A DNA stretch of 64,000 nt from contig SCFE01000091.1 in assembly GCA_004352715.1 (NCBI GenBank), positions 746,478-810,477 of the forward strand, read 5' to 3'. The translations under genes and the position numbers were made by a program. Shown here in pieces: positions 1 through 10,679 of the stretch; the first letter of the stretch is position 1; every line of letters begins with the position of its first letter. The notes under the pieces are model-generated. The model saw nothing but the letters and a program-made list of their open reading frames with translations. It did not search any database and had not been told where the DNA came from. This DNA is from Hofstenia miamia (lineage: Eukaryota; Xenacoelomorpha; Acoela).

Positions 1-1
1 G

Positions 2-196
2 ATTCCGTGTGGGCGACACGTTGCTCCACGACTCAGAGAGCTGAAAGCCATCACTGAGACGTCCACAACATCTCACCCCTACGTGGAGAGACACGTTTCC
101 CCACGTGCGCGAGAGGAGCTGGTCACACCAAATTTAAAAACTGTAAAATCTAGAGTACCTTTTGCGCCCTTACAACCTGTACATACCCCCATATGA
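2..196 (+). CDS. 3' end of an unidentified upstream ORF (partial)
   Basis: One frame is open from the window start for 64 codons and ends with TGA at 194-196. That stop overlaps the ATG of the next ORF (193-195) as ATGA, the arrangement often seen where genes share a transcript and translation re-initiates. The segment is CpG-rich like the ORFs that follow. I do not recognise the peptide. It could be the tail of a pol-type ORF of an LTR element or a chance open frame; 64 open codons alone is weak evidence. Confidence 0.3.
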   Translation: MPCGRHVAPRLRELKAITETSTTSHPYVERHVSPRAREELVTPNLKTVKSRVPFAPLQPVHTPI

Positions 197-1926
197 GCGA
201 CTCGATAGCCCCTTCAACCTCTTCCCTAGCCACCTCTACCATCCGTTCCCAGAAAAACGAAGAACAAAGAAAGAAGATGTCAAGAGTCGGCGACGAGACG
301 CTCCACCCATACTTCATTGCGACAAGGAAAGCAATAGCTACCATCCGCGATAACATCTCGGAAGAGACAAAGAACCAACTTTGCCGCACCTATAACGGTC
401 GCGAGATCACAAGCTCCATCGACGTCATACCATTTGTAATAGACGCGTCGCGCCGTCCCAAAGTCAATACTATCATTGCATATGACTCATGAATGATGGA
501 AGCCCTGAGCCGCCTGTACTGGCGTAGCACTGTACACACCTTTTTCAATGACGACTTCAATATCTTTTGCTTATGCCAATTTCTGAACAGCGGGAAAACG
601 ATCGACAGTTTTGAATGTGTTAATGTCGACTTCGACAACCTCCTCGTAATATATTTTCTGAGAGTCTCCGAAATCCAATCTGATGATATCATGGAGCAAA
701 TCGAAATTGCCTATCGCATAGCCAAGGTCGAAGGCATCTGGCTGATTATGATAGTTCGCGGCAAGTACGAGGACTCCCTACCAGAATCGATCGAGAATTT
801 ACACTTCCGGATGGAAAACTTCTTAATTTTATACCGCGACGACTACAATCCCGTCTCGTCGCACTCTCCGAGCCACTTACCAGTTACCAGACTCATCTAC
901 ACGGATCTTTTGTTGTGCCAAAGAGTGCCTTCCCATCGCCTAGCTGTGGATCAAAAGCTGATTGTCGACGTGCTACTACAAGCGCAAACGCTGGAATTAA
1001 TCGATCCCAACACTCCTTTGATCACCACAGTCACTGACATGAGAGTCAGTTTCGCCTTTGAACAAAGCGACCAACTTCTCAGCGAAATCCACACCATCTG
1101 GTCCGACCTGAAAGCCGACTTCAATCCGGAGTCTGATTGGCCAAAGCTAGACATTTCCAGCCCATCTCGATCATACCATTCCTCCGTGGAACGCACGCTG
1201 CGAGAAATAAAAGTATCTTACGATAATCAAGACAAAAAGAACTTTAAGGAACGCTTATTTTCCGAAAAGAATGTCCCCGACATCTACGCCAGGGGAGCCA
1301 TATGGATTTTAGCCATCTACTTGACAAAGGATCCTCAACTACAACTGCCTATGCCGCATGAAAAAAGAACGACGTTAACCAAGACAACCACGCACGAAAT
1401 AGCCGTATGCCCACTAATGTGGAAAGTGAAGAACTGGCTTTTATACAAATGCAGCCCCCCGTCATCTCCAGGCAAAACAAAACGGGCGATGGACAAGTTC
1501 GAAAAGTATTACGCCTGACTGGTGGGGGCGAGCAGCGTGATTGGGAAGATGTCAATAATGCTAATCAGTAGCCGACTTGGTATTTGTTCGTCGGACTTAA
1601 ATATTTTCTCAGATACCGTGAAAAAGTATATGTGGGGAGCTACAGCTGAGACGAAATTTGCCATTTTTTCGTCTGAGAATGCCTCTCTGAGCACAAGGAG
1701 GTTCGTGAAGAGAATGCCGGGGTCTACACAGCAGTTTCACGAACAAGCCGCTAAGTTCAACATGCAAGGCAAGAACGACCTTCTATTCAACATGCAGCAG
1801 ATGAGGTACCCCGAGTGTGGATACGATCAGTTTGCCAAGTCCGCCCAGCACGTCAGCAAAGAGGGAAAGATCATTCCCATCACTATCTTCGACCAGGTAA
1901 TGAAAACCCCTGAGCAGTTCTTTTGA
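193..1926 (+). pseudogene. Nucleoprotein-like ORF1 of a viral or LTR-type element, broken by TGA codons
   Basis: Starting at ATG 193, one frame runs about 577 codons to TGA 1924-1926, followed two codons later by an in-frame TAA. It is interrupted only by TGA at 490-492 and 1516-1518. The duplicated copy (see 1278-2743) has CGA where 1516 has TGA, so this stop is a decayed Arg codon. The predicted product is soluble, with no membrane segment or signal peptide, rich in helical and basic stretches, and has a low-complexity Ser/Thr N-terminus. The general character recalls nucleoproteins of negative-strand RNA viruses (a Jingchuvirales/Mononegavirales-like N is my best guess), but I cannot confirm this from recognisable motifs. 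A Gag-like protein of a retroelement is the alternative. It is not a working gene in this copy. Confidence 0.45.
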
Positions 1927-2743
1927 GAATAAGAGTTATTGTCATCATCTGCCGTACAGATGTCTCCCCACATTCGCGACCTGATTGAACGTGTTAACTT
2001 GGAGAAATTCCAACATCTACGCCAGGGGAGCCGTATGGATTTTAGCCATCTACTTGACAAAGGATCCTCAACTACAACTACCTATGCCGCATGAAAAAAG
2101 AACGACATTAACCAAGACAACCATGCACGAAATAGCCGTATGCCCACTAACATGGAAAGTGAAGAACTGGCTTTTATACAAATGTAGCCCCCCGTCATCT
2201 CCAGGCAAAACAAAACGGGCGATGGACAAGTTCGAAAAGTATTACGCCCGACTGGTGGGGGCGAGCAGCGTGATTGGGAAGATGTCAATAATGCTAATCA
2301 GTAGCTGACTTGGTATTTGTTCGTCGGACTTAAATATTTTCTCAGATACCGTGAAAAAGTATATGTGGGGAGCTACAGCTGAGACGAAATTTGCCATTTT
2401 TTCGTCTGAGAATGCCTCTCTGAGCACAAGGAGGTTCGTGAAGAGAATGCCGGGGTCTACACAGCAGTTTCACGAACAAGCCGCTAAGTTCAACATGCAA
2501 GGCAAGAACGACCTTCTATTCAACATGCAGCAGATGAGGTACCCCGAGTGTGGATACGATCAGTTTGCCAAGTCCGCCCAGCACGTCAGCAAAGAGGGAA
2601 AGATCATTCCCATCACTATCTTCGACCAGGTAATGAAAACCCCTGAGCAGTTCTTTTGAGAATAAGAGTTATTGTCATCATCTGCCGTACAGATGTCTCC
2701 CCACATTCGCGACCTGATTGAACGTGTTAACTTGGAGAAATTC
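1278..2743 (+). repeat. 733-bp tandem duplication inside ORF1
   Basis: The block 1278-2010 is repeated at 2011-2743 with a constant offset of 733 bp. The duplicated part covers the 3' half of ORF1, its stop and the first bases of ORF2. I see about nine single-base differences, all transitions, all in the first ~300 bp, most at CpG (CG versus TG or CA). Each copy has its own premature TGA, 1516-1518 in unit 1 and 2306-2308 in unit 2, and in each case the other copy reads CGA. The remaining ~435 bp look identical. This could be a real duplication or two collapsed alleles. Confidence 0.9.
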
Positions 2744-4066
2744 GGAGGCACTGCCGTCTCCCCTAAACCCACGCCACAATGGTCCGTGACTGAGGACGAG
2801 CGCATCCTAATGGTTGAGCGTGATCCCAGTGAGTTCTTAGATGACCTCAGTGTGCAGCAGAGAGTGTTAATTGACAGTCACGACAAAGACGTCCTCTCAC
2901 TAATGAAATGGTGCCTAACAGAGATGTTCACAAAGGAAGAGCTGGTCATTCTGCAATCCCCAGGGCAACACGTTGCTCTGGACGTGGAATGTACCACTTC
3001 TCGTCCCCGTATCTCCAATCGCCAGATCAAACACCTACGGCAGAAGGGACTACGCGGTAAGTTCTGGGACATGATCAAGGACGCCTGCATTAATTATCCC
3101 GTCACTATGGGGACTGCCACCTTGGCCGCCCAAGCCACTTTCAGCAAGTTAGAGAAAAAGATCAAGACTTCCAATCTCTTGTGCATCCCCCCGCCTATAG
3201 TAGAGATGCCACTGATCCAACCAAAGTGGAAAGTCAGGAAGCCAAAGAAGAAGATTGCTGGCCACCTATCTGACAAAATAAACTTTGTCAACAGCAAATC
3301 CGAAGCGACGAGGGCCAGCCGAACCGGCGAGTACAAAACCCTGCGCGACAAGCTCATAGCGGGAGGAAATGCCGAATGCGTGTTCATTGACAGGAAGTTG
3401 ACGATCACTGACATCTTCATGCGCGGACTCCTGATTCACCAACAGCTGGAAATGATACAAGAAAGACTATCCGCCCTGCAGCCTCACGTCCTGATTCTCT
3501 TTCAGGCAGCTGGAGATCTCATGTGGATCAACAACATTGAGACAATAACCCGCTACTATGATGTCACGAAGCGGATAGAGATAATCGCCATGATTCGAGC
3601 TAATGTTTGAGATCCGGAAGAGATGACATTGGGCCAGGTCCAGGAGTACTGCTTGCTGTTCGTAGACCATGCCACCACCATGGGATCCCTCTGCCAGGTT
3701 TTTCTGCACTTCTATCCAGAGACAGAGATAAGTGCCGACAATGCTCACACTTCAGACACAGATGCTACAATGACGCTTATGATCGCGCTGAAGGGCCTGA
3801 GGCTCTACGAACGATTTTATGATATTTTCACTAGGCACCTAAACAACCTACAAAGAAATTGCCCGGTTAGCGACCAAATGCCAAAAATAAAGTTCCTCTG
3901 GCTGGAGGATGAGGTAGTCATGCAGAGGGAAGTGCTAATACAGCTAACTCGCAAGCCTCGTTACTCAGAGGTCATGACTTGGGACAATGAGCTCGCAGCA
4001 AAGATGATCGTAGCTACCCAAAGCATTGTTTCTGGGCCGGCCATCCAGTTATTAGCTGAAAATTAA
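2693..4066 (+). pseudogene. ORF2 of the left-end element, unknown protein with one internal TGA
   Basis: The first ATG is at 2693 (the frame is open from 2666, just after the ORF1 terminators). The frame continues about 457 codons to TAA 4064-4066, with a single interruption at TGA 3608-3610; the downstream part stays in the same frame. The context GTT-TGA-GAT is again compatible with CGA to TGA at a CpG. The product has no visible signal peptide or membrane helix, has a Lys-rich basic patch in the middle (from about 3225 to 3260), and is mostly predicted-helical by composition. I do not recognise a family. Its position directly after ORF1 with 33 bp between, and 17 bp before a PPT-like tract, says it is the last gene of the element. 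Confidence 0.5.
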
Positions 4067-4069
4067 TTT

Positions 4070-4455
4070 GAGCAAGGGGGGCGTGTAGAGTCGCTCAGGG
4101 AATTTTGTGCTTTTTATATCTTTTGATTTAAATTCATTGTATTATTACGTCACTATGACGTTTCAGATCATTTTCGAGATTAGTTTCGTTGCTACTAGTT
4201 TTGTGTCCCCTCGTCGGTGCTTTTGTTTTGCTCAAATTTAATTTACGAGGGAAGATTATTATGAGCATGTTAAACTACGTTGAATATCGATTATTGTAAA
4301 CAAAGGCAGGTAACACTGAATCTTTTTGTATATAACTGAGAAAAACTGTAGCGAGTGTTCAATAGACTTTGTCTACTCTTAACTGCCATCTTTACCATTG
4401 TATCTTTTATTTATTTATTACTTTAAATGAAATCTATTGCTTAAGACCGGCGACA
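4070..4455 (+). repeat. Possible polypurine tract and 3' LTR
   Basis: A purine-rich run GAGCAAGGGGGG at 4070-4081 is followed at 4084 by TGTAGAGTCGC, which resembles the PPT/LTR junction of BEL/Pao and Ty3 elements. A candidate end is ...ACCGGCGACA at 4455, giving about 372 bp beginning TG and ending CA. The segment contains a CRE-type palindrome and an AATAGA-type signal near 4361. There is a 9-bp inverted repeat just beyond (about 4449-4458 and 4519-4529). The 5' LTR would lie outside the window, so the boundary cannot be confirmed here. Confidence 0.4.
4147..4161. promoter_or_regulatory. CRE/ATF-type palindrome in the putative LTR
   Basis: ACGTCA and TGACGT are arranged as a perfect inverted repeat around a 3-bp spacer. 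Each half is a CREB/ATF core. Placed 63 bp into the putative LTR, it would fit a U3 enhancer. Function is inferred only. Confidence 0.3.
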
Positions 4456-7400
4456 ATTCGGGAGTGCTTTCATTAGCATGGGGTGACAAGTTGCTTCTGG
4501 GGATCTTTCGATTACCCAGTCCGAATTGTGGTTCATTAAGTTATGTGTACGGTTATGCATAAGGAAATAATAAATCTCTCGTTCGTATTTCAACACGTAC
4601 ATGCACTTATAAGATCTAACACTGTGATGATACCATGCTGCTGGCTAGCACGAATATCTGGCAATTACAGATTATTTAATAGTTAGCTGAGAGATAACAA
4701 TGAAAATGAGAATTAGGTTGCTTTTTTTGAAGTGAGATAGAAATTAAACAAGTGAGACAAATAGGGTAGCACCAGTCAATAGGTTAAGCACTTTACTTCT
4801 GGACGTCCTGCTTTGGCTGGAAGCCACAGGAATTGGTCATCTTGGTTGTTACCTAAATTAGTTCTGTTAATTGGATGAATTACCAATGTTACATCTACAT
4901 GTTATAAGTTCTATGTTAATCCCTGCTCTGGAATTGTGGCTGTTCTGTAAGCGCTATCTAAACCTTTTGTGGAGTCAATTAAGTTTCTAGTTAAGTTTTC
5001 CTACCAGCCACTGATTCTACAATATCACATGGTAAAATACTGGTTCAACCACTGTCAAGTCCCTTGAATTGTTTGCATATATTCATTCATTAGCTTATTT
5101 GAACACATTAGAATCAAACAAATGACCTGTTAAAGGCATCACACACCTTCACTGCTTGGATTATATTTTATATCCTTTCCTTTTGTATCTTAAAGAAGAT
5201 GAACTTCTAGAAAAACTGAAAAATACAATGAAATCTAAATACTATAGAAAACAATTAAGAATTCATTAAATTACATTATAATTCCTAAATAAATGAAAAA
5301 TTCCTCTTAATTACCAAAAATTATCTCCCTGTTTTATTTTATTGATTCAGTGAGAACCAGGAAAATACAAAGAAATCACCTTATGAAATGACATTATCAA
5401 AATGTGAAATTAAACACATTTTGCACCCTCAAATGAACACTTCCCATTATTGAAAAGTGTTATTGAAAATAATTGTCCTTATGTAGTAGCTGTTTGCTAC
5501 CTCACTTATTTGTCAGAACATTGGACATGTTATGCAAATGACAATACTTGAAAACACTGCTAAGATTGAGTGAACCAGTCATTGAGGGAAACTTCATTTT
5601 GAGTGAAATGTAAATTGAGTGAAACTTCCTATTTAGTGAGAGGTGAATTGAGTGAAACATGACTTTGAGTGAGGTTAAAAAATACAATTGAGTGAAAAAA
5701 TTTTTAGTAAAATATCTGCACACACATCTATAATTCATTCCATTTTAAAAATAGACATTCTTGGAAGAAATTGCAATCCTGATGGAGAATGTCTTTCAAA
5801 AACCTGCTGTGTGATTTCTGGAAATCCCAAGGAAAGTCAGTGATTTAAGAAAACTACTGTTCTTTGTTCCACATGCTCACCAATCATTCCATTACTATCA
5901 TAATCTCAGTAATGAGGCTAGTAAAATCTTTGGATGCTTTGCAGACAATTGATTGTAAAGTGAGTTGCAAAAAATCACTTTTGTTCTATATTTAATGAAA
6001 TATTAAAACAATATTAGCACTTTACATGTTTTGATTTAACAAGTGTTAAGCACATTAAAATGCTAAGTGCACACATTGATGGATTTCTAGAATTAATTAT
6101 TGTGAATTATATATCCTTTGATTTGAAATAATAATATAATTTACTTAGAAATTCCTGAAAAAGAATCAATACCAAGATTCAAAAATAAATGCTAGCAAAC
6201 ACCACTGCCTGAACCTAACCCTAACCCACCAAAAATGGACTAAGGCACTTAATATTACAATGCACAAAAACCTGCAATTGTATTGTGTACTGTATGCACT
6301 TAATAATTTTAATTTCTCACTCATTATCAAATTCTAAACTGGATGATCAACTTTTCATTAGGTACAATTGCATTAGATCACTTGTACAATAATACAATCA
6401 GATGATGTGTTGCCATTTTTTACAACTGCATTTTTCATGTTTATGTTTGTTATTTGTGTTATATGTTTTGTAGATATGCTATCCATTATAAAGGTTGGCT
6501 TGAAGTTCCTGTTTAGTTTTTAAAAGTTCTTTCAAAGTACATTTTATTCTATTAACTCTGAACAAAAATGTGGCAAAAAATTATATAATTTTAGAAACTA
6601 ATTTATAAAATTCATTTCTAGAGTCTATTTTTCAATATTTTCACATTATTAGGCCTGTAAAAACTCAGTATACACTATGCAATGTAGGAGCTAATCTATT
6701 AATCTATTCTATATAAGGACTAAGTAAGAAAACATTGAGGGGATTGCTGTTTACTCTTAACAGCTTCCTTAGCTTTTAGAAGCAAGATAGGAAGCATTGC
6801 ACAGGAACATACACAAAGTATATTGTTATCATTCAAACACATGCAATAATAATTCATAATGTAATGTAGATCAATGCATGATTCACAACAGACTTAGGTT
6901 TTGGTATGATCAATTTATTTTTTTAATATTATAGGGTGTGAAACATAATGTTTGAAAATTCCTATATCTTTAATATATTCATTCTATTACAATAAAAACA
7001 TTGCAAAATATAAATTTATAAATAGGATGGTGCTGCCACAACACTGAAACTTTATCAGCAGCCCACCAACAGAATGGTGGGTAGATATTTGTCTACCAAA
7101 TAGGTCTACATTGCAACTTTATTTTGTTTTCAAAATTTCTATTATCTTGAGCTGGAGAGCAAAAACTGTGTGTAAATGCCATTTCAAAAGTCAATTTTTT
7201 TGTTGACATAGCTACAATTTTATCATGTATTCTGAGATATTTCGAGGTTGTTTTGAGAAGTTGCATTAGTGATTTAGGGTGAAACAATGTATTGTAAAAT
7301 AACTAAAACTTTAATTTAAACTCAGCTGGGATTTTTTTAAAATAAATTAACGTTTAAATATTTCTGCCAAATACCAAGCATCCACTTTTCAATTTAGTTT

Positions 7401-7705
7401 GATCTAGAATTAAATACTTAATGTGGGAGTAATCACTACTAATACAATTATATGTAAAATTGAAGATAATTTTGAGATTTTTTTACGACTTCAAAGCTTT
7501 TCATAATTAAAATTTACATTTTTTTGCTTTGCTGCTAAATTCAAACCTCTACATTAATGTGAATCACTGATTTAAGCTTCTTTATTTTTGATTTATAAGT
7601 TTTAAATATAATCAATGAAATAATTAGCACGAAGATTATATTTCGTTAATTACAAATAAATTTGTACCATGGGTCATGCGGTGAATTCTAATCAAAATAT
7701 CGTAA
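4456..7705. other. Gene-free AT-rich sequence
   Basis: No ORF or RNA gene that I can support. Composition changes sharply from the CpG-rich element on its left. It contains the ~16.5-bp repeat array listed separately and a very short telomere-like CCTAACCCTAACCC at about 6214. Confidence 0.6.
5565..5700. repeat. Degenerate tandem array, unit about 16-17 bp
   Basis: The motif ATTGAGTGAAAC recurs about eight times, at 5565, 5581, 5597, 5614, 5631, 5646, 5663 and 5687, with spacing mostly 15-17 bp. Copies differ by one to three bases. On the minus strand it gives a spurious repeated peptide. A minisatellite is the simplest reading. Confidence 0.7.
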
Positions 7706-9611
7706 GGCGAAGGTGCAAAATAGTGCGAGGCGGACAAAATAAACACTATTGGATCGTAAAAAACTATGAGAAATGCAATAAAATGCATAAAAAGTTTAAA
7801 AAATAACTGATATAGACCGATAACTTTACAAAATTAACCAAATTCTTACCACGCGGTAAGTATTTGTGAAAAATATCATGATAATTGATAACAAAACAAA
7901 ATATTTGACTTTGAAATGTCTAAATATTTAAGTATAACAACTTAAATAGTTAATTTTACAATTTTAAACTAAAAAAAATATGCTTTAGTAAAGTTTTATA
8001 GGTGGCTATTTTTCAGGTAAAATAGAATTCCATATTGCCAATTCAAAAAAACAATGTTGCCATTTAAAAAAATTATTGTTTTTCTTTAAATAAAACTTTT
8101 TTGTTAGTTCTATGTTTTTTACGTCAATACTTAGTAGAATTAGCACTGCTTGAATTAAATTTGCAACTTGATTTTCTTATAAAGCTGTATAATTTTACTT
8201 ATAAATAATGTAATGTATATTAAAGCTTGATTTTCTAATACCCCTTTATTTAATATTGCCACCCGATTTTCAAGTCTAAAACCGCATGATTTTGCATAAT
8301 ACGGCTTCCGGTAATATTGCCACCCGATTTTCAAGTTTAATAATAATAATTGAAGACTTTATTCCCAATTACAGGCTAAAACAGGTAATCAGGTAAAAAC
8401 AAAAAGCAACATAAACAATATAAAAAACAAGGCACAGATTACTTGCCAAGAGTTGAGAATCAGCAATAGAAAATGGCAGGAGCAAGCAAGATGCCACGAG
8501 CAGGAATCCCCAAGGGAGTAATGGCGGAGGCGGTCGTCCAGAAATCGTTGTATTTAAGTTCTAAAACAGGCTGGGGGAAGAGTATGATCGAGATGATAAG
8601 ATTTGCTAAGGTAATTCACGAGCTTAATAATGCGGAAGAAGTAGTTTTCTCTCGATTTCTGTTTTTCGGATATTTCAGTAACATGTAAGAAGACCGTGAC
8701 AAAGAAGTAGCGGGGCGACGTGATACATAGTTTGAAATATCAAAGTGAAAATGGCCAGTCAATAATTTTTTTAAAAGCAAGAGATCATGATAATCAATAA
8801 GGAAACCTATAGGTCAAGATTTTGAAAATGTGAGACGCTGCTCATACGAAGACTGATGTGGGACAGCATCATTTGGGGCAACGGTTGTTCAGTTTCTTCA
8901 TGCTCAATAGCAGAGACTTGTTCGCGTGCCAGATAGGCGAGCGTACAATAGGACAGGCAATACACATGCTCGATAACTTTGAAAAGGGCAGATTGGGCTT
9001 TAGCAAGTTTATTGTTGATATGTAGCGACCAATTTAGGTTGCATTGAATGTATACCCCAGGTCTTTAGGAATTTCGGTGGAAATGGCATTGTCAATAAAA
9101 AATTTATCAACATTGGCATGGCAGTTTTGGGAAAATATGGCAGCCAGTTTCGTTAGATTGAAGGGGAGTGAATTACGGCAGCTCCATTACAACAACAAAG
9201 AATGATCCGCTTGAATATCGTTAAGTGTTGGGCTATACTACTGGCACTTAGCATCGTCGGAAAAAAATCAACATACGCAGAACGAAAGACAAGAGGGAAA
9301 GTCATTAATGAATACCAAAAATAAAAGGAGACCGCTTCAGTTACTAGTCCACTTAATTTTTAAATTTATTTATTTCTGAGCTTACACTTTTGTATTTAGA
9401 CACTTTAAAGTCAAATATCTGTTGTATCAAATATCATGTTATTTTTCATAAATACTTACCGTGTGCTAAGAATCTGGTTAATTTTGTAAAGTTATCGGTC
9501 TATATCAGTTATTTTTTAAACTTTTTATGCATTTTATTGCATTTCTCATAGTTTTTTTACGATCTAATAGTTTTTATTTTGTCCCCGTGGCACTATTCTG
9601 CACCTTCACAG
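7706..9611. mobile_element. Fold-back/TIR element with ~270-bp inverted arms
   Basis: The sequence at about 7706-7985 reappears inverted at about 9345-9611. The outer ends read GCGAAGGTGCAAAATAGTG and, inverted, GTGAAGGTGCAGAATAGTG; the inner parts align through the stretch near GACCGATAACTTTACAAAA. The arms are diverged by point changes and small gaps. Between them lie AT-rich filler, two copies of a GCCACCCGATTTTCAAG motif (about 8256 and 8317), and a decayed LINE on the minus strand. No transposase is visible, so this is a non-autonomous DNA element that probably received a LINE insertion. I could not identify target duplications. Confidence 0.7.
8338..9330 (-). mobile_element. Decayed LINE 3' end (C-terminal of reverse transcriptase)
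   Basis: On the minus strand, broken frames give a stretch like the post-RT region of CR1/Jockey-type LINEs, with a DLG-x-T-F-N segment around 9060 and a C-terminal segment near 8650-8790. The element ends in a (TTA)n tail at about 8338-8350, the typical 3' end of such LINEs. Many stops and frameshifts. It sits inside the inverted-repeat element. Confidence 0.45.
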
Positions 9612-10679
9612 TAAACATGAACTATAATCAATAGCATAAAAATTTAATTCCCTCCCATGTAATTTATAAAAAAATAATAGGCAAAACATCAATCAAGAAC
9701 CATATGCAGTAAAACATAAATTGTTTCCTTGATTCAGTCATTTCTTAGACTATTAAATGTATGTTTTTTTCACAAATTTTAAAGAGTATGTTGATTTGGC
9801 AACCCTTTAAGTACTTCAAAAATTAATAATTGAATTACAAAATTAGAATTATATACCAATAACTGTCTTCAATTCCAAATATAATTCAGTACATCAATAT
9901 ATGTGCTTTTTGGTATTTTATTTATAAAATGAACTTCTTTACTACATGTTAAGTTAATTTATATTAACCAGTTATTATTATGGTTGTATTGAATCGCTTC
10001 CGGTCCTAATTATTGCCACCGTATTGAAAAATTTGTATTTAAAATTTCGACATGTTTTTCTGATCTATCTGAACTCGTAAAACCTTATAATGCCATTTTT
10101 GTTTTCAGTCTTCTTGCATCAAGTTTATCCGGTAATTTAAATGCCACCAGTGAGACAAAGTCACGATCATGGAAAATATTCATACAACTCTGTCAATATT
10201 TTACATAGTTATTACAATATTTTATGTTGATATCGTCTGTCCTATGTCTTTTTCAATGCATGTATCTCTTTCAGTTCTCAGTGTGATTAGTAGTAGTGAA
10301 TAGTTGTATTTAGTAAACATGTCTACAAAACGTTCTAATATGCAAAACTCTAAATTTTTAACATGGATATTTTAAAATAATCGGATTACATCCCAAATAT
10401 AACTAAAAATCTAATAAAAATTTACAAGCAAAGCACCATAAAATAGCTATATTTATTATTTATTTTATATTCACTTATAAAATATTTCCAGAAAACTGCA
10501 TTCCAGCTCCTATTGTACTTTCCTCGAATTATCATTCAATAATTGTTGCGTTTTGCTTTTCAGTAGTTTTCGAGCCCTGAAAAGAACATTAATATATGCT
10601 TTAAGGAATGTATAATGAAATGTAATCAAAGATATTGATATCATATTTTCCATTCAGGAGTTTGTTGAAATATATTAGG
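9612..10679. other. Gene-free AT-rich sequence
   Basis: No coding sequence supported. It holds two more copies of the CCGGTAAT...TGCCACC motif seen near 8.3 kb (about 10,000 and 10,126). Confidence 0.5.

Noticed and set aside
193-4066. TGA decoded as an amino acid (code change or selenocysteine)
   Set aside because: At two of the stops the duplicate copy has CGA, and all four fit CpG decay; eIF2A and the SERBP1-like gene use the standard code.
6211-6230. Telomere-like CCTAACCCTAACCC
   Set aside because: Only about two and a half units, no array; compatible with chance.
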